The position numbers and the translations under genes are program-made. A stretch of DNA of 64,000 nucleotides. Source: Cyanobacterium sp. Dongsha4 (lineage in GTDB: Bacteria; Cyanobacteriota; Cyanobacteriia; Cyanobacteriales; Cyanobacteriaceae). The stretch is taken from assembly GCF_036345015.1 (NCBI RefSeq), contig NZ_CP084098.1, forward strand, positions 3,857,326-3,921,325. The letters run 5' to 3'. The notes beneath the pieces were generated by a model. It did not search any database. It saw only the letters and a program-made list of their open reading frames with translations, and was not told where the DNA came from. This document shows positions 38,191 through 47,467 of this stretch, in pieces (position 1 is the stretch's first letter; every line of letters begins with the position of its first letter).

Positions 38191-38707
38191 TTTAATGACT
38201 ACTAAGAGTGCGATCGCCCCGGATTAACTTAATTATTTCAGAAACAACTTACAGAGTTTCTTCCATCTTCTGGCCAACCTAAAAAATAATGCTAATAGTC
38301 AAAAAACTACATCTAACCATTAGAGAAGAATAAAAATAAAATAAAACGAGAATATCTTTAATCTTCTCCAAATTATTTTCTGACCGTAACAAGAAATTTT
38401 AAATCCTGCCCTTCTCAACCGATGGAGAATTCAGATTCTTTCTTCCACAGTAATCTAGGGAAATTGCAACTTTATAGACAAACCCCCCTCTATCTCATAG
38501 AATAGCATACATTAAAAAAAAATGGGGAGAAAGTAAAAAAAAATTATAAATCCTCAAAAGATTATTCTATAAGCATTTCCACCATAGTAGCACTAAAAAA
38601 AACAAGAAAAAATCTTGTTAACTAGATCTAACAGGGGAAACCATAGCTTAAAATAACAATAAGATATGTAAACTTTCGTAAACTATTTTTAGCTATTCTA
38701 CTCATCA

Positions 38708-39679
38708 ATGACAACTGCAACCTCGATATTCACCCCTGTAGAAAAAGACTTATCAATTCTGATTGATAACTTAACCAGCTTAGTCCAAGCCCAACACCCT
38801 ATCTTAGGAGCGGCGGCAGAACACTTATTCACGGCTGGTGGAAAAAGAATTCGTCCCGCTATTGTGCTATTAGTATCACGAGCAACAATGAAAGGAGACG
38901 ACTTAACTCCCCGTCATCGTCGTTTAGCAGAAATAACAGAAATGATTCACACTGCCAGTTTAGTTCATGATGATGTAGTAGATGAAGCAGAGTTAAGAAG
39001 ACAAGTAGCAACCGTGAATAGTTTATTTGGTAATCGTATAGCGGTATTAGCTGGGGACTTTCTTTTTGCTCAGTCTTCATGGTATTTAGCTAATTTAGAT
39101 AATCTACAGGTAGTAAAACTATTATCAGAGGTAATTAGGGATTTTGCAGAAGGAGAAATTCAACAAGGTTTAAGTTGTTTTGACACCAATGTTAGTTTAG
39201 AAAAATATTTACAGAAAAGTTATTTTAAAACAGCCTCTTTGATTGCTAATAGTGCAAAAGCCGCCGCTATATTAAGTGATGCAGGAGAAGGAATTGCAAA
39301 TCAAGTTTACAGTTATGGACGTAATATCGGTTTAGCTTTTCAAATAGTAGATGATATTCTCGACTTTACCTCTCCTACCGAAGTATTAGGCAAACCCGCA
39401 GGTTCAGATTTAGCCAGTGGGAATTTAACCGCCCCAGTGTTGTTTGCCATGGAAGAAAAACCTTCCCTTGGTATTCTTATTGAAAGAGAATTTAGCGAAG
39501 AAGGAGATTTAGATCAGGCTTTAGCCTTAGTTTATGATAGTAACGGTATTGAAAAAGCGAGAGACTTAGCACATCAGCATAGTCAGTTAGCATTAAAAGA
39601 GTTGCAATATTTACCTTCTTGCCCTGCCACTGATTCTCTTAGAGAGTTAACAGATTACGTATTAAGTCGAATTAAGTAA
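38708..39679 (+). CDS. sds: Solanesyl/polyprenyl diphosphate synthase
   Basis: A 323-residue trans-prenyltransferase. GGKRIRPAIVLLVSRA, the first Asp-rich motif (LVHDDVVDEAELRR) and the second (QIVDDILDFT) are intact. The small residues ahead of the first motif fit a long-chain product, as in the SdsA proteins that make the C45 side chain of plastoquinone. Geranylgeranyl diphosphate synthase (CrtE) is less likely because of the opening EKDLSILIDNLTSLVQAQHP. It is monocistronic. Confidence 0.9.
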   Translation: MTTATSIFTPVEKDLSILIDNLTSLVQAQHPILGAAAEHLFTAGGKRIRPAIVLLVSRATMKGDDLTPRHRRLAEITEMIHTASLVHDDVVDEAELRRQVATVNSLFGNRIAVLAGDFLFAQSSWYLANLDNLQVVKLLSEVIRDFAEGEIQQGLSCFDTNVSLEKYLQKSYFKTASLIANSAKAAAILSDAGEGIANQVYSYGRNIGLAFQIVDDILDFTSPTEVLGKPAGSDLASGNLTAPVLFAMEEKPSLGILIEREFSEEGDLDQALALVYDSNGIEKARDLAHQHSQLALKELQYLPSCPATDSLRELTDYVLSRIK

Positions 39680-39900
39680 TTTATCTAAAAATTAGGTTGT
39701 CTGTTAATTATTTCATGAAGCATTCTTAATAAAAATAATAATCCTTTAAAATACTAAATATTGAATACTCTTACCCTTCCCTAGTCCACCTTTCTTTACT
39801 AAAACTAGAAATCATAGTTTAAATTAGCAACGTCCACAATTATTAACTATATTTATTTCCATTAAGTTTGAGACAAATTGTGTTCTGATTGACTTATCAT

Positions 39901-39922
39901 AAATGATTTAGGATTGCTATAT
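39901..39922. repeat. 22-base repeat AAATGATTTAGGATTGCTAT-AT, copy 1
   Basis: A second copy with two mismatches is at 46719-46740. Both are intergenic, just before a gene. They may be ends of small non-autonomous elements. Confidence 0.45.
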
Positions 39923-39948
39923 AAGTTCTGATTTTATAACGTAGGTAG

Positions 39949-40779
39949 ATGGCTTTTATATTAATAAAAGGAAGGTTTCATGTAGTTGGTTATTCCCCAG
40001 ATGGTGATTCTATTCGTTTTCAAGCATATAACTTGGAACATTGGTCAAAACTACAAGGTATTTCTCCTGAGTTGAATGAAGAGAATCATGTACAGATAAG
40101 ACTAATAGGAATTGACAGCTTAGAAACTCATTTTCGTCAATGTCAACAAAGCGTGAAATGGGCTTTGAGTGCGGCACATTTTCTCCTAGAATCATTAGAA
40201 ATAGATGAAGTGAAATGGAATGAAGAAAAAAATATTATAATCTCTGCTCAAGACAAAATAGAGGGTTTTATCTTAGTTAAAAAAACAGATCAACATGGTC
40301 GTCCTTTAGCATTTGTTTTTAAAGGAGAAATAGATCATCCTGATGGAGAAGAATTTTTTTTACCAATTAATTTATTTTTTGAATCAGTCAATTATCAAAG
40401 TCTTTTATCAGGGCAATCTTACCCTACATATTACAGAGGAATTGCACCAACATTAAGAAGAAAGATGACTTGGGCAGTTAATCAAGCAAGAAAAAACAAA
40501 CAAGGTTTGTGGGAATTTGATCTAACTAATTATGGATTTAATGTTTGGGATCTTTTTGATGAGGAAAAAACAGTAATTATTCTTCCTAAGTTATTTAGAC
40601 GTTTAGTTAGTTATTTAGAAACAAGTGATAATTTAGATTATTTTAAAAATTCAGTAGTAAAATCAGAAAAAGTATTAATATTACCAAATAAAAGAAAGAA
40701 ACTTTTTCGAGATATTATTATTCAGGATGAGCATTTTTTTAAGTTATCAGAATTACCTGAAGATTTAGTTTATCTATAG
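39949..40779 (+). CDS. Staphylococcal-nuclease-fold (thermonuclease family) protein
   Basis: A 276-residue protein. YSPDGDSIRF (15-24) resembles the DGD-x-h motif of the SNase fold. VQIRLIGIDSLET supplies R51, D56 and E59, and QHGRPLAFVF supplies R118, matching the positions of the catalytic Arg, Asp, Glu and second Arg of staphylococcal nuclease, so activity is plausible. The C-terminal third (from about 175) is an AT-rich, lysine-rich extension without a known domain. There is no signal peptide, unlike the secreted nucleases, so it is probably intracellular. Confidence 0.75.
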   Translation: MAFILIKGRFHVVGYSPDGDSIRFQAYNLEHWSKLQGISPELNEENHVQIRLIGIDSLETHFRQCQQSVKWALSAAHFLLESLEIDEVKWNEEKNIIISAQDKIEGFILVKKTDQHGRPLAFVFKGEIDHPDGEEFFLPINLFFESVNYQSLLSGQSYPTYYRGIAPTLRRKMTWAVNQARKNKQGLWEFDLTNYGFNVWDLFDEEKTVIILPKLFRRLVSYLETSDNLDYFKNSVVKSEKVLILPNKRKKLFRDIIIQDEHFFKLSELPEDLVYL

Positions 40780-41549
40780 CAACAAATTCTCCGTAATATT
40801 TTTCTATGTTAGGTTGTCGATTATTTTACATACATACACGTTTTTTTTCTTGACAATGAAATCGGAAACCGAAAAAAATAGGCATTGGTGATTTTAGCTA
40901 GGATTTTTTGTTGTAAGTCGAAGGCAAGAGGCAAAGCCCCTTTTATCCCTAGGGCTGTTTCAAAGTAATTTGTTTAAAATCTTGGGGTGTTAGGGCATTA
41001 GGGGATTAGGCAGGGCAGTTTCAAAGTAGAAATACAAAAACGCTAAAACTATTGCCCGTAAAAGAATATAGCGTTTTACTGAGATCTTGCACCTGATTAA
41101 AAATAGGTCAGTTTTTAGGTTTCGGGTTTCAGGTTTTAGGTTTTAGGTTAAGAAAAAGAACTTAAATTTAAGCTATTCCACCAAAACCATCTTAATTTTT
41201 GCTTTAAATATTAAATATAATCAAAAATCATCAAACCTGACACCTGCTACCTGCTACCTGTCACCTTTTACCTAGTTACTATGTATTAGGGCAAGATGTG
41301 AGTTTTAGGGCTTTGAGGATTAAGAAGTAGTTAAAAATGTTGAGATTATCAATTTATAACCATAAACCATTAAAAACTATTGCAAGAGTGCCTATTCCCT
41401 AACTGAGTTCGATGAAAAAAGTATCGAAAAATAAAGCGCCCTCGAGTTATCATCGAGCCAATTTTGGAATAAAAATTTATTAAATTTAGGAAAAACTCAT
41501 TTACAATCAATTTATTCAGCTTTTTTGTCAATAATTATTACTTTTAACT

Positions 41550-41585
41550 CCGAACTCCGAACTCCGAACTCCGAACTCCGAACTC
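41550..41585. repeat. Tandem AACTCCG octamer array
   Basis: Five back-to-back AACTCCG units (ACTCCGAACTCCGAAC and on), the cleanest STRR-type array in the window. Confidence 0.75.
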
Positions 41586-41588
41586 AGG

Positions 41589-41628
41589 TATTCCCTGCCT
41601 TAACCAAAAAATTTTAGAATGAAACAGC
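41589..41628 (-). repeat. Dispersed 40-base repeat, copy 2 (inverted)
   Basis: Reverse complement of the 12519-12558 copy, differing at two positions by eye. A G-rich AGGGAGGGCAAAAGG segment follows it, as at copy 1. Confidence 0.6.
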
Positions 41629-41754
41629 TATCCCCTTCCCTAAATAGGAGGGAGGGCAAAAGGCAAAAGTAAACCATATTTGGACTTTGGTTTTATATTT
41701 TTACATAGTTTTTTCTGTGTTTCATATCTTTATTCAGCAATGTCAAAAAATAAA

Positions 41755-41784
41755 TTAGCAACGATAAATTGCATCTGATATGAT
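41755..41784 (+). promoter_or_regulatory. Candidate natB promoter
   Basis: TTAGCA (41755-41760) and TATGAT (41779-41784) are separated by 18 bases and lie 35 bases before the natB ATG, with a TG extending the -10 box. A sigma-70-like reading by eye only. Confidence 0.35.
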
Positions 41785-41818
41785 CAAGGCTTAAACCTGA
41801 CAAAAATAGATAAAAATT

Positions 41819-43123
41819 ATGAAAAAGACCAATATTAAATTATTTTTAAGTTTATTTATTAGTCTTAACTGGGTGACAGTTGGTTGCGGTTTATTGGGAA
41901 CAAACACCGAAGATTCTGGAAATAACACAAATGCTTCATCCAGTGCAGAGTCTTTAAAAATAGGGGCATTATTACCTATTACGGGAGATTTATCTTCCAT
42001 CGGTCAAAATATGCCTACTGCCGTGCAATTAGCTGTGGATACTATTAATGCTTGTGGTGGGGTGAATGGTCAACCTGTAACTTTGGTGAAAGAAGACAGC
42101 CAAACTGATCCCGTTGCTGGTAGTGCGGCAATGACAAAATTAACGGAAGTTGACAAAGTTGCCGGAGTTGTGGGAGCTTTTGCTAGTAGTGTTTCTACAG
42201 CCGCTTTAGATGTGGCAGTCAGAAATAATGTCATGATGATTTCTCCCGGTAGTACTAGCCCTGTATTTACAGATAGAGCAAAAACAGGTGATTTTAACGG
42301 TTATTGGGCGAGAACTGCCCCTCCTGACACCTATCAAGCACAAGCCTTAGCGGCTTTAGCAAAAAAACAAGGATTTCAAAATGTTTCTACTGTTGTTATT
42401 AATAATGATTATGGGGTAGCATTCGAGCAGGAATTTGTTAATTCATTTCAAGACTTAGGAGGTACTATACTAAATAGTAGCAATCCTGTAAGGTATGATC
42501 CCAAGGCTGTAACCTTAGATAGTGAAGCTAGTGCCGCTTTTGCAAATAATCCTCAAGCAGTGGCAGGTGTTTTATATGCAGAAACAGGTAGTTTGTTGTT
42601 ACAAGCGGCTTTTAAACAAGGTTTAACTAATGGGGTAACGGTACTACTTACAGATGGGGTGTATTCAGAAGATTTTACAAAACAAGTAGGAAAGACTGCA
42701 GATGGTAATTCTATTATTGCAGGGGCATTAGGCACAGTGCCGGGTGCAGATGGAAAGGCATTAGAAGATTTTAAAAATTTGTGGGCTGAAAAAACAAATA
42801 ATACACCAATCACAGCTTTTGTTCCTCATACTTGGGATGCAACTATATTGTTGATGTTAGCGGCACAGGCGGCGGGAGAAAACTCTGGTGAGGCAATTAA
42901 GAGTAAAATTCGAGATGTGTCTAGTGGTGAGGGTACAGAGGTAACCGATCCTTGTCAGGCAATGGAGTTATTACGTAGTGGGGAACAAATCAATTATCAA
43001 GGGGCTAGTGGAAATGTTGATATTGATGAAAATGGTGACGTTGTGGGTGTTTATGATGTTTGGCAGGTGCAACCTGATGGAAGTATAGAGATTATTGATA
43101 AGGTTTCTCCGATTGTTCAATAG
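41819..43123 (+). CDS. natB: Neutral amino acid ABC transporter substrate-binding lipoprotein NatB
   Basis: A 434-residue Leu/Ile/Val-binding-type protein. The lipobox is VTVGC with Cys23. A Ser/Asn/Thr-rich linker is followed by the type I periplasmic binding fold: KIGALLPITGDLSSIGQNM, VGAFASSVSTAA, SPGSTSPVFTD and DYGVAFEQEF. It resembles NatB, the binding protein of the cyanobacterial N-I permease for neutral amino acids. Other Nat or Urt genes are not adjacent. Urea-binding UrtA is less likely, since the sequence lacks the UrtA-type N-terminus. Confidence 0.85.
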   Translation: MKKTNIKLFLSLFISLNWVTVGCGLLGTNTEDSGNNTNASSSAESLKIGALLPITGDLSSIGQNMPTAVQLAVDTINACGGVNGQPVTLVKEDSQTDPVAGSAAMTKLTEVDKVAGVVGAFASSVSTAALDVAVRNNVMMISPGSTSPVFTDRAKTGDFNGYWARTAPPDTYQAQALAALAKKQGFQNVSTVVINNDYGVAFEQEFVNSFQDLGGTILNSSNPVRYDPKAVTLDSEASAAFANNPQAVAGVLYAETGSLLLQAAFKQGLTNGVTVLLTDGVYSEDFTKQVGKTADGNSIIAGALGTVPGADGKALEDFKNLWAEKTNNTPITAFVPHTWDATILLMLAAQAAGENSGEAIKSKIRDVSSGEGTEVTDPCQAMELLRSGEQINYQGASGNVDIDENGDVVGVYDVWQVQPDGSIEIIDKVSPIVQ

Positions 43124-43500
43124 ACTCTTTGACCATAATCGATATTTTAAAAGCTGAAGTCCTTGCTAAAAGCCAATAAAAAATAAATTCGATCGATTCC
43201 TAATAGATATATTGAACCTGAATTATGAAAAAATTTTTTTGGTTATGGTAGCGGATTTAGGAAAAAACCATTAACCTGCTACTATGAGGGTTGAACATTG
43301 TTCAGCCCCTCCAACGCTCTAGTGATAAGAGACTACAAAGATTTTTTTCTCAATTTGATCTTGATTTTAACCTCACTGATTATCATTAGTAATGATAAGA
43401 ATTCTAGTGCGATCGCTGATTATGGTCATCGATGAATAACTATATATGAATACTCTCATTAATGATAGTGATAGAATCTTAATCTTTAAATTTAATTGAG
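43124..43500. other. Structured intergenic region between natB and alpha-mannosidase
   Basis: Two hairpins lie in tandem: ATGGTAGCGG with CCTGCTACTAT (43245-43285) and GAGGGTTGAA with TTCAGCCCCTC (43286-43311, one bulged C). Neither is followed by a T-run. A HIP1-type GCGATCGC and AT-rich sequence follow. No ORF is seen. Confidence 0.45.
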
Positions 43501-46500
43501 ATGAATATGATTAGTAAATTACAATTATTGACTGAATTAGATATAAAAAATAACTGGTATTTTAGCAATAAAAATTATGTACAATCGCCAATAATAATTG
43601 ATCAAAATTGGCAAAAGGGAGTTATCAATGAGAAAGGATATTTAGTATGGGAAAAAGGTAATAAAGTTCGCTGGTTTGCACAAAAAATAATTATTCCCCA
43701 TAGTTTAGATAGCAGTTACCCTCTCGAAGGTTTAGATTTAAGACTTTTTTTGACATGGTGGGCAGAATCTGCTCAAATTTTTGTTAATGGTGAGTTAAAA
43801 GTTGAGGGAGATTTATTTGATTCTTCTTGCCGTCTTTTAGTGACAGAAAATGTTAAACCTCACCAAGAATTTTTAATCACTATTCGCTTAATTAGTCCTA
43901 ATCATGATATTGGTGGTTTGATGGTTTCTCGATGTGTTTATGAAGCAAAAAAAAGAGAAATTGATCCCAGTTTTGTAGCGAATGAATTAGCCGTATTAGG
44001 TCAATATATTGATAATTTTCACCCTAACAAAAAACCATTTTTAGATAAAGCAATTAAAGAATTTAACTGGGATTTAGTGGAGAATAAGCCTCTTTTTCAT
44101 CAAGAATTAACTAGTCTAAGAGAGAAACTTTTACCCCTAAGTAACTATATCAAAGAAAGATGTTTTTATCCTCTAGGTCATGCCCATTTAGATATGGCTT
44201 GGCTATGGACTATTGAGGAAACTTATGAAGTTGCTCAACGCACTTTTAACTCTGTTTTAAATTTGCAACAAGAACATAAATACTTAATATTTGGTCACAC
44301 TACAGCTTATCTATATAAATGGATTGAATCTCATAACTTACCACTATTTAATCAAATAAAAGAAGCGATCGCATCTTCTCAATGGGAAATATTGGGGGGT
44401 ATGTGGGTTGAGCCTGAAGTTAATTTAATTAGTGGAGAATCTTTAGTTAGACAGTTATTATATGGACAAAAATATTTTAAAGAAAAGTTTGGGAAATATA
44501 ATAAAGTTGCATGGCTTCCTGATACCTTTGGTTTTCCATGGCAGTTACCGCAAATTTTAAAACAAGCAGAAATAGAATACTTTGTCACGGGAAAATTACA
44601 CTGGAATGATACCAATAAATTCCCTCATGGTTGCTTTTGGTGGCAGTCTCCCGATGGCAGTCAAATTTTTACCCTCATGTCTCCCCCCAATGTCACGGGA
44701 GTGATGGATACCAACCCTATCACCATGACTAACTATAGTCTTGATTGGGAAAAACAAACGGGATTAAAAGATATTTTCTGGTTGCCGGGGGTAGGAGATC
44801 ATGGCGGTGGTCCTACTCGTGATATGCTAGAGGTTGCCCAACGTTATGATGATTCTCCTTTTTTCCCAAAAATTGAGTTTAGCACTGCTGAAGATTATTT
44901 GAACAAAATTAGTGGCATTTCTCCTCAAAATTATCCTGTGTGGAATAGTGAACTTTATTTAGAATTGCATCGGGGTTGTTATACCACTCACGGGGATCAA
45001 AAATATCAAAATCGCTACTGTGAAAAGTTGCTATATCAGGCAGAATTATTCTCTACTATTGCCACTATTTTACATAGTCAATTTATACCAAACTATCAAT
45101 GTGATAATCATATACAAAGTCAAATAGAAGCTAATTGGCAAAAACTATTATTAAATCAATTCCATGATATTTTACCAGGCACTTCTATAACTCCTGTTTT
45201 CACAGAAGCTAATCAACTTTATCAAGAAATAATTACCTCTACTAATAGTATGTTATCTAACAGTTTAGATGCGATCGCATCTTATATTAAATCACCTAAT
45301 TTTAATTTAGAGTATGATTATGAAGTCACGATTTTTAATAGCCTAAATTGGATAAGGTCAGAAATAGTTGAGTTAGAGATAGAGGGAGAAAAATATAAAA
45401 TTTATGACGATGAAGGAAAAGAGTTATTAACACAAATAAGCCATGAAGGTAAGTTGTTATTCTTTGCGGAAAATATCCCTAGTATCGGCTATAAATCCTT
45501 TTATTTAACTAATAAAATTCCCTCCTTAATAAGGGGGGTTAGGGGGGATCAAAATAATATTATTTATATTTTAGACAATGATTATTTACAGGTAATTATT
45601 GATGAAAAAACAGGCAATATTAACAGTATTTTTGATAAAGTAAACCAACGAGAAATTATAAAAGGAGAGGGAAATGAGTTACAATTATTTGAAGATAAAG
45701 GGCAATACTGGGATGCTTGGAATATCGATCCAGATTATGACAATCATAGATTAGATAATCCCCAATTAGTGTCAATTAATTGGTTAGAAAATGGTTTATT
45801 AAGACAGAGAATTAGAGTTGTTAAAACTTACAATCAATCAGAGTTTATCCAAGATTATATTCTCGATTTCCAATCACCGATTTTAAAGATAAAAAACAAG
45901 GTTAATTGGCAAGAAGATTACACTCTTTTAAAAGTAAGTTTTCCTCTTAATTTAGAAAGCAATTGTGTTACTCATGAAATCGCCTGTGGTAACATTCAAC
46001 GCACTACTAAACCCCAAACAGAAGAAGAAAAGGCACAATGGGAAGTCTATGGGCATTACTGGGCAGATTTGACAGATAATAATGGTGATTATGGAGTAAG
46101 TTTGCTCAATGATTGTAAATATGGTTATGATGGTAAACCTAGTCAATTACGTTTAAGTTTATTAAGAAGTCCAAAATGGCCAGATCCAAAATGCGATCGA
46201 GGTTTACATGAATTTAGCTATGGTATCTATGGACATAAACAGGGTTGGAAAGAAGGAAAAACAGTACAAAAAGGCTATGAATTTAATGTATCTTTATTAA
46301 CTTTATTAACAGAAAAAAGAGATAAAAAAGGCTTTAGTTTAAATACTAATTATGAATTTATAAATATTGAGGAAAGTAACTTTGTTTTAATGGCATTTAA
46401 ACAAGCCGAAAAAAACCCTTCTCAAATAATTATTCGTGGTTATGAATATGAAGGAAAGTCAAGTCAATTAACTTTTAAAAATAAATTTGATTTAAGGATA

Positions 46501-46596
46501 ACAAAAAGAATTAATCTCTTAGAAAATGATGCACAAAATGTCGAAGATACTTTAATAAAACCCTATCAAATATTTAGCTTTTTAATTACCAATTAA
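43501..46596 (+). CDS. Alpha-mannosidase, glycoside hydrolase family 38
   Basis: A 1,031-residue retaining alpha-mannosidase. The metal-site segment LGHAHLDMAWLWTIEETY (H227, H229, D231) and the nucleophile segment LPDTFGFPWQLPQIL (nucleophile D341) are intact, as is the later HRGCYTTHGDQKYQNRYCE. It should hydrolyse alpha-mannosides with a divalent metal; no signal peptide means it is cytoplasmic. Oddity: residues about 673-684 (IPSLIRGVRGDQ) are encoded by a G-rich palindromic repeat (45517-45550) that looks inserted in frame. No other glycan genes are next to it. Confidence 0.9.
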   Translation: MNMISKLQLLTELDIKNNWYFSNKNYVQSPIIIDQNWQKGVINEKGYLVWEKGNKVRWFAQKIIIPHSLDSSYPLEGLDLRLFLTWWAESAQIFVNGELKVEGDLFDSSCRLLVTENVKPHQEFLITIRLISPNHDIGGLMVSRCVYEAKKREIDPSFVANELAVLGQYIDNFHPNKKPFLDKAIKEFNWDLVENKPLFHQELTSLREKLLPLSNYIKERCFYPLGHAHLDMAWLWTIEETYEVAQRTFNSVLNLQQEHKYLIFGHTTAYLYKWIESHNLPLFNQIKEAIASSQWEILGGMWVEPEVNLISGESLVRQLLYGQKYFKEKFGKYNKVAWLPDTFGFPWQLPQILKQAEIEYFVTGKLHWNDTNKFPHGCFWWQSPDGSQIFTLMSPPNVTGVMDTNPITMTNYSLDWEKQTGLKDIFWLPGVGDHGGGPTRDMLEVAQRYDDSPFFPKIEFSTAEDYLNKISGISPQNYPVWNSELYLELHRGCYTTHGDQKYQNRYCEKLLYQAELFSTIATILHSQFIPNYQCDNHIQSQIEANWQKLLLNQFHDILPGTSITPVFTEANQLYQEIITSTNSMLSNSLDAIASYIKSPNFNLEYDYEVTIFNSLNWIRSEIVELEIEGEKYKIYDDEGKELLTQISHEGKLLFFAENIPSIGYKSFYLTNKIPSLIRGVRGDQNNIIYILDNDYLQVIIDEKTGNINSIFDKVNQREIIKGEGNELQLFEDKGQYWDAWNIDPDYDNHRLDNPQLVSINWLENGLLRQRIRVVKTYNQSEFIQDYILDFQSPILKIKNKVNWQEDYTLLKVSFPLNLESNCVTHEIACGNIQRTTKPQTEEEKAQWEVYGHYWADLTDNNGDYGVSLLNDCKYGYDGKPSQLRLSLLRSPKWPDPKCDRGLHEFSYGIYGHKQGWKEGKTVQKGYEFNVSLLTLLTEKRDKKGFSLNTNYEFINIEESNFVLMAFKQAEKNPSQIIIRGYEYEGKSSQLTFKNKFDLRITKRINLLENDAQNVEDTLIKPYQIFSFLITN
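45517..45550 (+). repeat. Palindromic repeat inserted in frame in the alpha-mannosidase gene
   Basis: CCCTCCTTA-A-TAAGGGGGG forms a hairpin, followed by GTTAGGGGGGATC. The segment is much more G-rich than the surrounding gene and encodes PSLIRGVRGD, a peptide typical of translated intergenic repeats in cyanobacteria. Confidence 0.6.
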
Positions 46597-46718
46597 CTTA
46601 CATAGCAATCTTCAATGAGTCGTAATAAATCAACTATTAGAAAAAAAAGTTGCAGACATTACCACTATTGTAGATTACTTATGGCCTATTACCTTTTTGA
46701 TAGATGGTATTTTTCTAC

Positions 46719-46740
46719 AAATGATTTAGTACTGCTATAT
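46719..46740. repeat. 22-base repeat, copy 2
   Basis: Matches 39901-39922 except for two bases. About 120 bases upstream, ACATAGCAATCTTCAATGAG (46601-46620) resembles its reverse complement, so 46601-46740 may be a miniature element with degraded terminal inverted repeats. Confidence 0.4.
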
Positions 46741-46839
46741 GGTAATAATGAGAATAATAAATGAGAGTAAAAAAGTTACAATAGTTCCATAAGAAAATCC
46801 TACTAGATTTTATCTTAATTAAAAATAAAACAAATATAT

Positions 46840-47385
46840 ATGAAAAAAAGAGAATATTGGTTAGACTTATTACATCATGTACCAAAATGGAATCACTGGC
46901 GCGAATTAAATCCAGAAGAAACCATAGACTTATCTGGTATCAATTTGAATAGTTATGATTTAGAAGCAATAAACTTTAGTGGATGCAATCTAAGTCATGT
47001 CAATTTTATTGGCAGTAATTTACGATTTGCCAACCTCAGTAATGCAGATTTAAGTCATAGTAACTTAATTGGAGTTAATTTAAGACTCGCTAACATGAGA
47101 CGAAGCGTATTATTTAAAGCACGTTTGCATCGTAGTAATTTAAGTGAAGCTAATATGGTGCAGAGTTTTATTTGTGAGTCAGACTTCAGCAAAGCAATTT
47201 TTTATGAGACGGAATTAGGAGAAAGTAAAATTTATCAGACTTCTTTTTCTTATGCCAAATTCGTAAATACTCATTTGGGAAAAGCAGACATTTTCATGTG
47301 TAATTTTGATCATGCTATCATGGAAAGTGTTGATCTTCGTTGGGCTAACGTGATAAAAACCCCAATCAATTTTAATCAGGTTTAA
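46840..47385 (+). CDS. Pentapeptide-repeat protein
   Basis: A 181-residue protein that is almost entirely pentapeptide repeats (INFSGCNLSHVNFIGSNLRF and on; A(D/N)L and NF/NL units) from residue 30 to the end, after a short N-terminus with Trp residues (YWLDLLHHVPKWNHW). It is predicted to be a right-handed quadrilateral beta-helix. There is no signal peptide. The function of such proteins is rarely known. It is followed after 82 bases by a small exported protein in the same direction. Confidence 0.82.
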   Translation: MKKREYWLDLLHHVPKWNHWRELNPEETIDLSGINLNSYDLEAINFSGCNLSHVNFIGSNLRFANLSNADLSHSNLIGVNLRLANMRRSVLFKARLHRSNLSEANMVQSFICESDFSKAIFYETELGESKIYQTSFSYAKFVNTHLGKADIFMCNFDHAIMESVDLRWANVIKTPINFNQV

Positions 47386-47467
47386 AATAATAATTGAGAA
47401 GGAAACTTGATTAACTTTTCACCGTCTAGCAGATATAAAAACAGATAAATATTAAACAGTATATTTT

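Larger units (their letters stand above)
37333..38707. other. Long AT-rich intergenic region with a strong hairpin and a coding remnant
   Basis: This 1,375-base stretch has no convincing intact gene. It contains the 12-bp hairpin at 37501-37528, a minus-strand frame at 37606-37803 (65 codons, hydrophobic, with LLEPLPWGFIYANTINCFVI) that is a weak candidate for a small membrane protein, a decayed coding remnant near 38078-38190 and a CCCCCCTCTATCT repeat module near 38484. The last 200 bases should hold the sds promoter. Confidence 0.45.
40780..41818. other. Repeat-rich intergenic region upstream of natB
   Basis: About 1 kb without a supported gene. It is a patchwork of repeats: CCCCTTTTATCCCTAGGGCTG (40938-40958) and TGGGGTGTTAGGGCATTAGGGG (40983-41004), GGTTTCGGGTTTCAGGTTTT and related units (about 41117-41150), CCTGACACCTGCTACCTGCT (41237-41256), five tandem GAACTCCG-type units (41550-41585) and the second copy of the 40-base dispersed repeat (41589-41628). 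Confidence 0.55.

Noticed and set aside
37333-43500. tRNA or other standard RNA genes in the long spacers
   Set aside because: No T-loop sequence GTTCGA-type with matching cloverleaf arms was seen, nor any rnpB, ssrA or 6S-like sequence.
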